From DASUFP01 sp036274495 (GTDB lineage Bacteria > Bacteroidota > Bacteroidia > AKYH767-A > OLB10): a DNA stretch of 50,870 bases. The position numbers and the translations under genes are program-made. The stretch is taken from assembly GCA_036274495.1 (NCBI GenBank), contig DASUFP010000094.1, forward strand, positions 1-50,870. Direction: 5' to 3'. A model generated the notes under the pieces. It worked only from the letters and a program-made list of their open reading frames with translations, did no database searches and had not been told where the DNA came from. Below, piece after piece: positions 8,188-17,429 of the stretch (the stretch's first letter is position 1; every line of letters starts with the position of its first letter).

Positions 8188-9477
8188 ATGGGCTTAAAAA
8201 TCGTCAAAAAGGGTGCGCACCACGCGTCTGACTCAACTAACCCTTTCGAAGCAATGATTGAACGGCTGAATGAAGCAGCCAAGATCATTAAACTTAACGA
8301 AGACATTTACCAAATAATGAAAACTCCGGAACGCCAGGTGTTGGTTAGCCTGCCGGTGAAAATGGATAATGGCACTGTTAAGGTTTTTGAGGGTTATCGT
8401 ATGATCCATAGCACAGCCCTCGGACCCTCAAAAGGAGGAATTCGTTATTCTATGGATGTAAATCCTGAAGAAGTGAAAGCTTTAGCTGCATGGATGACCT
8501 TTAAATGTGCGATTGCCGGGATTCCTTATGGCGGTGCAAAAGGCGGTATCACTTGTGACCCCAGAACCATGTCAGTTGGTGAACTTGAGCGCCTGACACG
8601 TGCTTATACGGTTTCAATGTCAGATATTTTTGGTGTGGATAAGGATATACCTGCTCCTGATATGAATACCGGACCCAGGGAAATGGCATGGATTGTAGAT
8701 GAGTTTTCTAAAATAACCGGTGGATTTACCCCGGGTATTGTTACCGGTAAACCTCTACACCTTGGCGGTTCCGAAGGACGCGTTGAAGCTACAGGACGCG
8801 GTGTCGTTGTTTCAGCTCTTGAAGCAATGAATAAACTGGATTTGGACCCGTCGGAGTGCACGGCAATAGTTCAGGGATTTGGTAATGTAGGATCCATAAC
8901 CGCTATGCACTTTGAAAAAGCCGGCGTTAAAATAGTGGGCATTTCTGATCATTCGGGTGCGTTTTATAATGCCAAAGGGATCGATGTGCAAAAAGCTATT
9001 GACTACAGAAATAAACACAAAGGCCTGCTTAAGGGCTTCAAAGGAGGTGATCATATTACGAATGAGGAATTATTGATTCAAAAATGTGACATACTTGCGC
9101 CCTGCGCCATGGAAAACCAGATTCGTGCAGCTACAAATGCTGCAAAAATTAAGGCTAAATTGATTGTTGAAGGCGCCAATGGTCCCACTACCGCAAGAGC
9201 CGATGAGGTGCTCCATAATAAAGGCATCACTGTAGTTCCTGATGTGCTTGCCAATGGTGGCGGTGTAACTGTTTCCTATTTTGAATGGGTTCAAAATCGT
9301 ACAGGGTATTACTACCACGAAGATGAGGTCAATCGGCGTGCCGACAACTGGATGCGCCGTGCATTTGATAATGTCTGGAAAACCGCTCAACACCATAAAG
9401 TATCTTTACGAATTGCCGCCTACATATATGCATTGCAGAAAGTAGAAAAAGCATTACAGTCAAGAGGTAATTACTGA
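8188..9477 (+). CDS. gdhA: Glutamate dehydrogenase (Glu/Leu/Phe/Val dehydrogenase family)
   Basis: 429 residues, the usual length for the hexameric catabolic-type enzyme. It interconverts glutamate with 2-oxoglutarate and ammonia. Visible motifs: the substrate-binding GPSKGGIRY, the catalytic lysine region IPYGGAKGGI, KDIPAPDMNTGPREMAW, the dinucleotide-binding VQGFGNVGS, and LANGGGVTVSYFEWVQN near the C-terminus. I cannot decide NAD versus NADP use with certainty. It stands alone with its own promoter region and terminator. The start ATG (CCCCATGGGC) has no Shine-Dalgarno, as expected here. Combined with the urocanase gene downstream it fits use of amino acids as carbon and energy source. 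Confidence 0.93.
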   Translation: MGLKIVKKGAHHASDSTNPFEAMIERLNEAAKIIKLNEDIYQIMKTPERQVLVSLPVKMDNGTVKVFEGYRMIHSTALGPSKGGIRYSMDVNPEEVKALAAWMTFKCAIAGIPYGGAKGGITCDPRTMSVGELERLTRAYTVSMSDIFGVDKDIPAPDMNTGPREMAWIVDEFSKITGGFTPGIVTGKPLHLGGSEGRVEATGRGVVVSALEAMNKLDLDPSECTAIVQGFGNVGSITAMHFEKAGVKIVGISDHSGAFYNAKGIDVQKAIDYRNKHKGLLKGFKGGDHITNEELLIQKCDILAPCAMENQIRAATNAAKIKAKLIVEGANGPTTARADEVLHNKGITVVPDVLANGGGVTVSYFEWVQNRTGYYYHEDEVNRRADNWMRRAFDNVWKTAQHHKVSLRIAAYIYALQKVEKALQSRGNY

Positions 9478-9484
9478 TTCTAAC

Positions 9485-9510
9485 AAAAGCCGGATTTATC
9501 CCGGCTTTTT
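9485..9510 (+). terminator. Rho-independent terminator after gdhA
   Basis: AAAAGCCGG (9485-9493) pairs perfectly with CCGGCTTTT (9501-9509) around a 7-base loop and the stem runs into a T tract. It sits 7 bases after the gdhA stop codon and 9 bases before the psd start. Confidence 0.9.
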
Positions 9511-9519
9511 AAAAAAAAT

Positions 9520-10182
9520 ATGTTTCGTTTCCACAGAGAAGGCATCAAAATGATTAACACCCTGCTGGTGTTGCTGGGTGCGGTGAATTTAGGAATGCTG
9601 ATTTTTCTGAAAGGGAATATTGTCCTTCTGGTTGGCGTGGCAATTGTTTCGGTTGTCGTTTTTATTCTGATAGCCCAGTTTTTTCGAAACCCAAGAAGAT
9701 CTGTTCCAAGAAACGATAAATATATAATCTGTCCCGCCGACGGTAAGGTGGTGGTGATTGAAAAGACTTTTGAACCCGAATTCCTGAAGTGCGAATGTTA
9801 TCAGGTAAGTGTTTTTATGTCACCGCTGAATGTCCATGTTAACCGTTATCCGGTGAGCGGGAAAATTGCATTTCTCAGATACCATCAGGGTAAAAAACTG
9901 GTTGCATGGCATCCAAAATCATCAACCGAAAACGAACGGACCACAATTGTTATTGAAAAGGATAATAAAATACAGATACTTGTAAGACAAATTGCAGGTG
10001 CTCTGGCAAACCGGATTGTCTATTATCCTCATGAAGGAGATTTGGTGCGGGCAGGCGCTGAACTCGGTTTTATTAAATTTGGTTCAAGGGTTGATTTGTT
10101 TTTGCCGCTCGATTGTCAGCTAATGATCCATCTCAATCAAAAAGTTGTTGGCGGAGAAACAGTAATAGCCGAACTTCCCTGA
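9520..10182 (+). CDS. psd: Phosphatidylserine decarboxylase, short form
   Basis: 220 residues. The enzyme makes phosphatidylethanolamine from phosphatidylserine at the inner membrane. Two hydrophobic segments lie at the N-terminus (residues ~12-50), then the core with CPADGKVVVIEK, FMSPLNVHVNRYPVSG and FIKFGSRVD. The Gly188-Ser189 bond in the last motif is the expected autocleavage site that creates the pyruvoyl group. The start MFRFHREG matches the way related proteins begin, so ATG 9520 is preferred over the ATG at 9550. The gene starts only 9 bases after the gdhA terminator, so its promoter must overlap the end of gdhA or it depends on readthrough. A pss gene is not in the window. Confidence 0.93.
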   Translation: MFRFHREGIKMINTLLVLLGAVNLGMLIFLKGNIVLLVGVAIVSVVVFILIAQFFRNPRRSVPRNDKYIICPADGKVVVIEKTFEPEFLKCECYQVSVFMSPLNVHVNRYPVSGKIAFLRYHQGKKLVAWHPKSSTENERTTIVIEKDNKIQILVRQIAGALANRIVYYPHEGDLVRAGAELGFIKFGSRVDLFLPLDCQLMIHLNQKVVGGETVIAELP

Positions 10183-10191
10183 TACTCCGTT

Positions 10192-10214
10192 TTAGTTTTT
10201 TCAAACTATTTTTT
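10192..10214. terminator. Weak AT-rich terminator hairpin between psd and the convergent lipoprotein gene
   Basis: TAGTTT (10193-10198) pairs with AAACTA (10203-10208), followed by six T on the plus strand. It lies between two converging genes. The stem is short and AT-rich, so its strength is doubtful. Confidence 0.35.
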
Positions 10215-10629
10215 AAGGTCTGGTACATTCAGCATTCACATTGTCTCCATCGGATGTGTAGGTGAGGTTTATTTTACTGCTGTTGTAAAAACCTGATCCC
10301 GAAATGGTGACCTGCGTAGGTGAAACATCCTGGTTGGGAATCGTTACACTGTTGCCTGAAATCAGCCAGATGGTATAATATTGAGAACCCAGATTGTTGA
10401 AATTGTAGACATATAATGTGTCCAGATCACCATGCTTCTGTATGTTAATTGTAAACGTGTTTGGTGTGCTTCCCGAGTAGGTTTCTTTACATAACCAGTT
10501 TCCAACATATTTATCTCTGTCACTGCCCGGAATGGATGGGTCTCCTGTATCGTCTTTGGCACATCCCTGAATAAGGAAAACCAATGCTAATAACACGATA
10601 CCAAAGGGAAATAAATGCAATTTTTTCAT
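10213..10629 (-). CDS. Small lipoprotein of unknown function
   Basis: 138 residues. The N-terminus is a lipoprotein signal (MKKLHLFPFGIVLLALVFLIQGC, with the acceptor Cys at residue 23), followed by a short Asp/Pro/Ser linker and a ~100-residue domain beginning YVGNWLCKETYSG. That opening and the alternating beta strands resemble lipocalin-like domains common in Bacteroidetes lipoproteins. Two Cys remain in the mature domain (WLCKE and AECTRP) and could form a disulphide. It probably resides in the outer membrane or periplasm. No function can be assigned. Its upstream region carries a perfect palindrome and a direct repeat. Confidence 0.75.
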   Translation of the reverse strand: MKKLHLFPFGIVLLALVFLIQGCAKDDTGDPSIPGSDRDKYVGNWLCKETYSGSTPNTFTINIQKHGDLDTLYVYNFNNLGSQYYTIWLISGNSVTIPNQDVSPTQVTISGSGFYNSSKINLTYTSDGDNVNAECTRP

Positions 10630-10663
10630 CTGTAGACCTTCATTTGTGTATGCTCACGTCACC

Positions 10664-10715
10664 AACAATTGTTCCAAACATCCTGATTAACCGAAATAAT
10701 CCCATCCTGATTAAC
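10664..10715. repeat. Palindrome plus 13-base direct repeats upstream of the lipoprotein gene
   Basis: AACAATTGTT at 10664-10673 is a perfect 10-base palindrome. Next to it CATCCTGATTAAC occurs twice, at 10679-10691 and 10703-10715, with a period of 24 bases. All three lie within 90 bases upstream of the minus-strand lipoprotein start. This looks like a binding site for a regulator, but no regulator gene is adjacent. Confidence 0.5.
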
Positions 10716-10728
10716 AAATGGTCAGAAA

Positions 10729-10763
10729 CGGTTAAGTTCACCTGTTTATTTCCCTTTTAACCG
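10729..10763 (-). terminator. Possible terminator of hutU
   Basis: On the minus strand CGGTTAA (10763-10757) pairs with TTAACCG (10735-10729) across a 21-base loop, followed by TTTCTG. The stem includes the last codons of hutU. The long loop and short T tract make this a weak call. Confidence 0.3.
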
Positions 10764-12425
10764 CTCTCGTATGTCCAGTTTGTACTTTCTTGCTGTATCC
10801 AAAGCAATGTCGTAACCTGCATCCATATGCCTGATAACGCCCATAGCCGGGTCGTTATGTAACACTCTTTTTAACCTTACTGCCGCAGCATCTGTTCCAT
10901 CGGCAACTATAACCATGCCGGCATGTATGCTGTAACCAATTCCAACTCCTCCTCCATGATGCAATGAAACCCAGCTGGCTCCTCCGGCCGTATTTATCAT
11001 AGCATTCAGCACCGGCCAGTCAGCAATGGCATCCGAACCGTCTTTCATGGACTCTGTTTCCCTGTTTGGAGAGGCAACGGATCCGGTGTCTAAATGATCG
11101 CGGCCAATTACAATTGGCGCCTTTACCTTACCTTGTCTTACAAGTTCATTAAAGGCAAGTCCTGCCTTTTCACGATCGCCCTGGCCTAACCAGCAAATCC
11201 TCGCAGGTAATCCCTGAAAAGCGATCCGTTCTCTGGCCATTTTAATCCAGCGGGCAAGTCCTTTATCTTCCGGAAATAATTCCAGAATGATTCGATCGGT
11301 CTCATAAATATCTTCAGGATCACCCGATAATGCTGCCCACCTGAACGGGCCTTTACCTTCACAAAAAAGCGGACGAATATAGGCAGGCACAAATCCGGGA
11401 AAATCAAATGCATTTTTTAAACCCATGTCAAAAGCCTGTCCCCGTAAATTGTTTCCGTAATCGAAAGTAACAGCACCCCTTTTCTGCAGGTTTATCATCA
11501 ATTCAACATGCTTCACCATGCTCTCACGACTTAAACGAATGTACTTTGCAGGATCACTTTCGCGCAATACCTTAGCCTGTTCCACCGAGAGTCCCTGAGG
11601 GAAATAACCAACCAATGCGTCGTGTGCCGATGTTTGATCGGTAAGACAGTCGGGAGTCACTCCCCTTTCAATCAGTCTTTCCAGTAAATCGACAATATTG
11701 CAAACAACCCCAATGGATACAGCCTCTCCCTTTTCCTTTGCGGCAAGCGCCCTGTCAATTCCCCGGTCAATATCATGCGTCATCTCATCAATATAACGTG
11801 TCTCTAATCGTTTCTTGATGCGCCACTCTTCCATCTCGGCAGCCAGACAAACCCCCTCATTCATAGTAATGGCAAGAGGCTGTGCACCTCCCATGCCTCC
11901 TAATCCGCCTGTAACCGACAAGGTTTTGCGAAGGGTACCTCCAAAATGCTGGCGGGCCACCTCTCCAAAAGTTTCATATGTTCCCTGAACTATTCCTTGT
12001 GATCCGATATATATCCAGGACCCTGCTGTCATTTGGCCGTACATAGTGAGTCCCTTAGCCTCTAAAGCCCTGAAATTATCCCAAGTTGCCCAATGTGGTA
12101 CCAACATTGAATTACTGATAATCACCCTTGGGGCGTCTTTATGCGTGGGTAAAATTCCTACCGGTTTCCCGGATTGTATCAGAAGTGTTTCATCATCTTC
12201 CAAATCTCTCAGCGCCTTTACAATTAATTCAAAAGATTCCGGATTACGGGCTGCTTTACCTGTTCCTCCATATACTATCAAATCCTGAGGACGTTCGGCG
12301 ACTTCCGGATCAAGATTGTTGTGAAGCATTCTTAAAGCTGCCTCCTGAATCCATCCTTTACACGTGATGGTTGTTCCTGTAGGTGCTTTTAAGTTGCTTA
12401 AATTGGTAGATGTTGTAATACTCAT
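10746..12425 (-). CDS. hutU: Urocanate hydratase (urocanase)
   Basis: 559 residues, the normal length. The enzyme uses tightly bound NAD+ to convert urocanate to imidazolone propionate, the second step of histidine breakdown. Diagnostic stretches include IVYGGTGKAARN, the NAD-binding TGGLGGMGGAQP, EVARQHFGGTLRKT, ARICWLGQGDREKAG and HHGGGVGIGYSIHAG. The other hut genes (hutH, hutI, hutG or ftcD) are not in the window, so the pathway is scattered. A DUF5522 gene lies 6 bases upstream in the same direction and probably shares the transcript. Confidence 0.96.
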   Translation of the reverse strand: MSITTSTNLSNLKAPTGTTITCKGWIQEAALRMLHNNLDPEVAERPQDLIVYGGTGKAARNPESFELIVKALRDLEDDETLLIQSGKPVGILPTHKDAPRVIISNSMLVPHWATWDNFRALEAKGLTMYGQMTAGSWIYIGSQGIVQGTYETFGEVARQHFGGTLRKTLSVTGGLGGMGGAQPLAITMNEGVCLAAEMEEWRIKKRLETRYIDEMTHDIDRGIDRALAAKEKGEAVSIGVVCNIVDLLERLIERGVTPDCLTDQTSAHDALVGYFPQGLSVEQAKVLRESDPAKYIRLSRESMVKHVELMINLQKRGAVTFDYGNNLRGQAFDMGLKNAFDFPGFVPAYIRPLFCEGKGPFRWAALSGDPEDIYETDRIILELFPEDKGLARWIKMARERIAFQGLPARICWLGQGDREKAGLAFNELVRQGKVKAPIVIGRDHLDTGSVASPNRETESMKDGSDAIADWPVLNAMINTAGGASWVSLHHGGGVGIGYSIHAGMVIVADGTDAAAVRLKRVLHNDPAMGVIRHMDAGYDIALDTARKYKLDIRERLKGK

Positions 12426-12431
12426 AGCCGT

Positions 12432-12617
12432 TTATTGGTGTAATTCGTTGGGATTTTGTCTCTTATTTATCGGATCCCGCTTCTTCCAGGGACAATGTCG
12501 GCAATTACTCTGGCAACAATAACCTCTCTTAAGATGATATGCTTCTGTGAAAACTATAAACCCCTCATCTGAAAGATAGTAATCTTCTTTATCAAACTTA
12601 TCCGTAAAAGCCATCAT
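12432..12617 (-). CDS. DUF5522 family small Cys-rich protein
   Basis: 61 residues. The conserved core is YYLSDEGFIVFTEAYHLKRG followed by the cluster CCQSNCRHCPW, four Cys that suggest metal binding or a redox role. The family is widespread and short; its function is unknown. The gene ends 6 bases before hutU, in the same direction. A TAATTTTG box (an exact TAnnTTTG) occupies 12619-12626 on this strand, so close to the double ATG (12617 and 12614) that transcripts from it would be almost leaderless. Confidence 0.82.
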   Translation of the reverse strand: MMAFTDKFDKEDYYLSDEGFIVFTEAYHLKRGYCCQSNCRHCPWKKRDPINKRQNPNELHQ

Positions 12618-12667
12618 GCAAAATTAAGGTATTTTAGGGGTTTAACATTTAAAAGAGCGTCCTGGTT

Positions 12668-13537
12668 TTGATACATCCGTTAATTGAGAAGATTGATTTA
12701 GAGGCAATTGCAGGATGTTCTACACGTTCTCAATTATTTGTATTGCGTCTGGATCGTGAGGATCCGGTAACCGGAGGGAATAAGTCCTATAAACTTAAGT
12801 ACAATCTGGAAGCTGCACGCAAATCAGGAACCAACAACCTGCTTACCTTTGGAGGTGCCTGGTCAAATCACATCGCAGCAACCGCCAGGTTAGGTAAACA
12901 ATCCGGTTTTAAAACAATCGGCATTATAAGGGGTGAGGATACCGGCAACACAACACTTTTGAGGGCAAAACGGGATGGTATGGAACTCCATTTTGTCTCT
13001 CGGTCGCAATACAAACTGCGCAATAACCCTGACTATTTATCTGAATTGTCAGAACAGTTTAATGTTCCCATGATAATTCCCGAAGGAGGTTCCAATGACT
13101 TGGGAATTAAGGGGTGTACAGAGATTTTAGGTGCCGGTGCAGAAATCTTTGATATTGTGACTGTAGCTTGTGGCACCGGTGCCACCATTTCAGGTCTGAT
13201 ACAATCGGCTCCACCGGAAAGCAGGTTAATAGGTTTTAGTGCCCTTCACGACAGAGGAAGTATTGCCCGATTCGTTACAGGACATGTTACCGTCAGAAAT
13301 GCCCGATGGGAAATTAACAGCGACTATGCCTTTGGAGGTTTTGCAAGAACATCTCCTGCACTGGAACATTTTATAAGAGACTTCCGGGAGATAACAAAAA
13401 TAAGAATTGAGCCGGTTTATACCGGGAAGCTGTTTTTTGGGATTTGTGACTTGGTTCGTCTCAAGGCAATCCCCGAAGGATCTGTAATTTTGGCCGTTCA
13501 CACCGGGGGGTTACAATACCTTGATCCTCCGGACTAA
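12668..13537 (+). CDS. PLP-dependent enzyme of the ACC deaminase / D-cysteine desulfhydrase family
   Basis: About 289 residues. The family uses pyridoxal phosphate to deaminate 1-aminocyclopropane-1-carboxylate or to release H2S and pyruvate from D-cysteine. Visible: Lys39 in GGNKSYKL (the expected PLP lysine), LLTFGGAWSNHIAATA, IPEGGSNDLG, ACGTGATISGL and VILAVHTGGLQ. The first possible start is TTG at 12668; there is a stop at 12650 upstream and no ATG nearby, so a non-ATG start is needed. The protein is slightly shorter than ~330-residue relatives, missing some N-terminal sequence. I cannot choose between the two activities from sequence; D-cysteine desulfhydrase-like is at least as likely as ACC deaminase. 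Confidence 0.8.
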   Translation: MIHPLIEKIDLEAIAGCSTRSQLFVLRLDREDPVTGGNKSYKLKYNLEAARKSGTNNLLTFGGAWSNHIAATARLGKQSGFKTIGIIRGEDTGNTTLLRAKRDGMELHFVSRSQYKLRNNPDYLSELSEQFNVPMIIPEGGSNDLGIKGCTEILGAGAEIFDIVTVACGTGATISGLIQSAPPESRLIGFSALHDRGSIARFVTGHVTVRNARWEINSDYAFGGFARTSPALEHFIRDFREITKIRIEPVYTGKLFFGICDLVRLKAIPEGSVILAVHTGGLQYLDPPD

Positions 13538-13647
13538 TATGACTCCAAACGGTTGTGCTAACAACCGTTTGTTCATTTTTCAGGTTAACCCTGATCCATT
13601 CAGGCCACAATTTTTTATTTTATTGCAAGTTCTTACTCATAACTGCC

Positions 13648-14592
13648 ATGCGTACCCTTCCCTTCTTGCTGTTATTATTCCCATCTGCGCTTATAGCGGC
13701 ACCTGAAGCCGATAGCGGCAACGGCAATAAGATGACAATTGCCGAATACATCGATAAATATAAAAACGATGCTATTAAAGATATGATGCTTACCGGCGTT
13801 CCTGCCTCCATTACTTTGGCACAGGGCATTTTGGAATCAGAATCCGGTAACAGTGATTTGGCCAGAGTGGCAAATAATCATTTCGGAATAAAGTGCCACA
13901 ACGACTGGAACGGACGTACCTATCATAAAGATGATGACGAAAAAGATGAGTGTTTCAGAAAATATAATTCAGTTATAGAATCATTTGATGACCATTCCAG
14001 GTTTTTGAGAGAGCGGCAACGGTATGCATTTCTCTTTGATTACGATATTACCGACTATAAAAGCTGGGCACATGGATTGAAAAAAGCAGGCTATGCAACC
14101 AACCCAAAATATGCCGACCTGCTTATTCGTTTGATAGAGGATCATAACCTGAGCCAATATGATAAAGGCGGGCATCCCGTACCACTCAACCAGCCAATTA
14201 CGCGTTCAAACCCCGAACCAAAACAACATGCTGCCCGAAATAAAAATCAACATCAATCAAAATCGTACAAACTAAATAACAATGATGTTCCTTTTATTAT
14301 TGCAAAGGAGGGCGATACCTATTATTCGATAGCTGCCGGTAACGAATTATTTTTGTGGCAGATTTTAAAATACAATGACGCCGGCAGTAATGATATACTG
14401 GCTGCCGGTGAAATAGTGTATCTGAAACCCAAAAGAGGTAAGCCTGTTAATAAAATGCACCTTGTTTCCGCCGGTGATTCCATGCGTTCTATTGCGCAAC
14501 AATATGGTATTAAGCTAAAACGCCTGTACAAGCTGAATCATATGAAACCCGGGGAATCGCCTGCAGTTGGGGATCAGTTACGATTACGATAA
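13648..14592 (+). CDS. Glucosaminidase (FlgJ-like) with two LysM domains
   Basis: About 315 residues from ATG 13648, chosen because a signal peptide (MRTLPFLLLLFPSALIA) starts there; an open extension upstream is not conserved-looking. The mature protein has a peptidoglycan N-acetylglucosaminidase domain (residues ~30-175) with MMLTGVPASITLAQGILES (probable catalytic Glu63), NNHFGIKCH and the YADLLIRLIEDHNL end, then a basic linker, then two LysM repeats (~212-256, with EGDTYYSIA, and ~270-315, with AGDSMRSIA) that bind peptidoglycan. It likely trims cell wall glycan during growth or division. It converges with the large propeller-protein gene, 14 bases apart. Confidence 0.9.
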   Translation: MRTLPFLLLLFPSALIAAPEADSGNGNKMTIAEYIDKYKNDAIKDMMLTGVPASITLAQGILESESGNSDLARVANNHFGIKCHNDWNGRTYHKDDDEKDECFRKYNSVIESFDDHSRFLRERQRYAFLFDYDITDYKSWAHGLKKAGYATNPKYADLLIRLIEDHNLSQYDKGGHPVPLNQPITRSNPEPKQHAARNKNQHQSKSYKLNNNDVPFIIAKEGDTYYSIAAGNELFLWQILKYNDAGSNDILAAGEIVYLKPKRGKPVNKMHLVSAGDSMRSIAQQYGIKLKRLYKLNHMKPGESPAVGDQLRLR

Positions 14593-14606
14593 CCTTTTTG
14601 ACCGGC

Positions 14607-17306
14607 TCAATCCAGCGAATAAATATAAACTGCTCCGGTACGACTGCCGATCATCAGATTATGTCGGCCATCAGCGTTTATATCTCCAATTGAAAACTTT
14701 CCGCTGCCTCTTACTGGAAATCCATCATAAAGCCGGCCATCTAAATGATAAATCCAGGTTTTGTTACCAGCTGCAGATGTAATTCCATACCCCGTTGAAC
14801 CATCCGGCAAATTTGCTTGTTGTATCTCTCCTGTTATATCCGCATCAAACTCTTTACGGTAAATAACAGCCATCGATTGGTCATATGCCACAAGCTCCTT
14901 TCCGCCGGCAAACAAATAATCTTTCTTTCCGTCACCGTTAATATCCGTATAATAAAAACCATGTCCCGGACCTGCTGCATGAACCGGGAGAATCGTTACT
15001 AAACCGTCGCGCATTACCTTTACTATATTACCGTCTGCATCAGATGTAACAATCAGCACTTCGTCGGATCCGGTTGAATCTGTGTATATGGTTGAATTTT
15101 CTCCGGGTATAAATCCCTGGCTTAAACTCACTGAAACATCTCCCAGCCGGTTTGTAACTGTAACCGCTCCCTCCCTGTCGCTGATCAGCAAATAATATTT
15201 ATTACCCGATTCAAAAGCCTTTACAGGCAACGATACCGTTCCGGTTGAAGAAAGAAAATTCCATCCGGGTAACGGCCGTCCGGAAGGTAAATAAGCATAG
15301 ATCCGTTTATTTTCACATGCTATATAAATTACCTGCTCTCCACCGATATCTTTTAATGCAAGTGTCATAGGGTTTGTTGCCGTTGCCGGAAGTCGAATCG
15401 GATAATTTCCAACAGGATTGCCATTCATGTCTATCAGATACAAATAACCCGGAGTATTGAATAAAAATTGAACCTTTCCGTTTCTGAAAAAATCAATTGG
15501 ATGAATTGAACCCATAATTCTGCTGTCTAAAGCAGTCCTCCATAAAATGTTTCCATCCATATCCGATAGATACAACACTCCGGCATCATCCTGAAATATC
15601 AATCTCCCTTCACCTGTTACCGGATCATTAATGAGTAAAGGTGCCATTTCAACTATGGTGTCGGTTTCAATTGAATACATCAAACGGGCTGTTGGCTTCA
15701 GGTTACTCCCAAAATCAATCACTGACTCAGCAGAAAAATTTTCACCATTTGCCATCACCGAAAAGGAGATATAACTCGCAGCTGCAAACTGATCTCTGTA
15801 TTTGTCAGCTTTACTCCTCCAGCCAGCAGATGCTACTGATTTGAATACAGGGATGGAAGCTTCAGGTTTTATCAGCAAAAAGAAATTTTGCTTTTTATCA
15901 TTATTTGCATTTTTAAAAATGTCTGCAAGTGTATGTCCTGACTTTACTTCATCAATATACGATCGCAGGGCAGCAGCCTGATTTGCGAAAACTACCTGAT
16001 TGTCGATTATAGTATAATACATTCTCGATAATCGCTTAAAGTGAACGCCGTAAATAGCAGGAATTACATCCGTAAGTCTGATCAGCCCGATAGTGCAGCC
16101 CTGATACAATTCCTTTTGCGTTTTTTCTCCCAATTTTTCATCAACAAGTGATGAAAGAGCTGCAAGTTTTTGCTTTGCCAATGCAGGTTTTGAAGCTTTA
16201 AAGACAGCGTAAATGTTGTTCTCGTAATTTGACGATGACGGTTCAGTTACCACTAAACCATATTCTCCGGTAACCCAAGAGGTCATTTGCTGTAACAAAT
16301 CCGTTTTAAATTTTTTATTCAATTCTGCTAAAAGATCCGAATAAGCAGTTGATCCTTGAAGGGCATGGAATCGTTTTAACCGCTGTGAATATAATTTAAG
16401 ATCAGAAAATCCAAACCATATAGCTGCAGCAGTTTTAGCAGGAAATAATGCCGGTAACTCAGGACGAACAGGTTGCTGACCTTTTAAACAATAAATAAAT
16501 TTTGAAGAATCGCCGGTACTTAAAATGCCGTTAAATTTTAATCTTGATTTTGAAGCAGACATGTCAGAAGAAAACCATCCGGCAAAATTCCGTATAGCCG
16601 AAAAACCGTTAAATGCTTTTGCTTCTGTAAATAGTGATATAAAAGAGGGGATATTGTTAAAGTTAATGCATAATTGTATCCCTTCTGACAATTCATGTTT
16701 TTTATCTGTGACCCATACAGCGGGTTTACCGACTTTTTGTTGTCTTAGTGCATCCTCTACCAGAAACGAGGTAAAACTTCCGACAAAAACACTCTTCACA
16801 ACAGCCCATGTAAAGGATGTTCCGTTTGGATAGGTAATATCATAAATAGTATTTCCATCATATTCACGACGGTTGATGTTAGCGTCTCCTTTTTGAATTT
16901 CTGAAAATGCAGATGATAGATCTATGGTACCACCATCCAACAATTTGAGATATAAAAAATCGAACGTCCCGGCTCCGGTAATGTGAGCTGAAAGAATAAG
17001 TTTACCTGATTCAAATAATCCTCCCAGCTCAGACTTTTTATGTAAAATATTTTTTGCCCCCTCCAACTGTTTTTTCAAATCAGAAAATACAGGAGCCTGA
17101 GCCAATACCCCCCAGGCATTGGGAACCAGTAATTGATCGATTCCGTTTTCGATCGGATTCGTAGTAATATAAAATACCGCGTCCGATGGAATCGCAGCAT
17201 AAGGATTGCCAAGTTCCTGGTTGTAGTTCCGGATATACATGAAAACCACTGCCGATGTTACCAGTATCAGCAGTGTAACAATTGAAGAACTTACAACTCT
17301 TTTCAT
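14607..17306 (-). CDS. Membrane-anchored DUF3352-like protein with C-terminal beta-propeller
   Basis: About 899 residues from ATG 17306; the frame also permits a GTG start at 17336 (909 residues). One transmembrane helix near the N-terminus (VVSSSIVTLLILVTSAVVFMYI) anchors it, with the rest outside the cytoplasm. Residues ~40-560 look like the DUF3352 type found in Bacteroidetes (NPYAAIPSDAVFYITTNP opening). The C-terminal ~330 residues form a propeller of PQQ-like and FG-GAP-like repeats: DMDGNILWRT, YLIDMNGNPVGNYPI, YTDINGDGKKDYLFAGG and IGDINADGRHNLMIGS with Asp-rich calcium-type loops. Function is unknown; such propellers usually mediate protein or ligand contacts. It follows rnhB by 123 bases on the same strand. 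Confidence 0.75.
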   Translation of the reverse strand: MKRVVSSSIVTLLILVTSAVVFMYIRNYNQELGNPYAAIPSDAVFYITTNPIENGIDQLLVPNAWGVLAQAPVFSDLKKQLEGAKNILHKKSELGGLFESGKLILSAHITGAGTFDFLYLKLLDGGTIDLSSAFSEIQKGDANINRREYDGNTIYDITYPNGTSFTWAVVKSVFVGSFTSFLVEDALRQQKVGKPAVWVTDKKHELSEGIQLCINFNNIPSFISLFTEAKAFNGFSAIRNFAGWFSSDMSASKSRLKFNGILSTGDSSKFIYCLKGQQPVRPELPALFPAKTAAAIWFGFSDLKLYSQRLKRFHALQGSTAYSDLLAELNKKFKTDLLQQMTSWVTGEYGLVVTEPSSSNYENNIYAVFKASKPALAKQKLAALSSLVDEKLGEKTQKELYQGCTIGLIRLTDVIPAIYGVHFKRLSRMYYTIIDNQVVFANQAAALRSYIDEVKSGHTLADIFKNANNDKKQNFFLLIKPEASIPVFKSVASAGWRSKADKYRDQFAAASYISFSVMANGENFSAESVIDFGSNLKPTARLMYSIETDTIVEMAPLLINDPVTGEGRLIFQDDAGVLYLSDMDGNILWRTALDSRIMGSIHPIDFFRNGKVQFLFNTPGYLYLIDMNGNPVGNYPIRLPATATNPMTLALKDIGGEQVIYIACENKRIYAYLPSGRPLPGWNFLSSTGTVSLPVKAFESGNKYYLLISDREGAVTVTNRLGDVSVSLSQGFIPGENSTIYTDSTGSDEVLIVTSDADGNIVKVMRDGLVTILPVHAAGPGHGFYYTDINGDGKKDYLFAGGKELVAYDQSMAVIYRKEFDADITGEIQQANLPDGSTGYGITSAAGNKTWIYHLDGRLYDGFPVRGSGKFSIGDINADGRHNLMIGSRTGAVYIYSLD

Positions 17307-17429
17307 CAGGGAAGTTTGAAATGCGTCTGAAGACACTTTTCAGAATTGGTTCAAATCTAAGTTAAAGCACGTAACAGCCCGATGACAGCAGGTTGTAATT
17401 TTCTACAAAGAGATGTTAATAAGGGGTAA

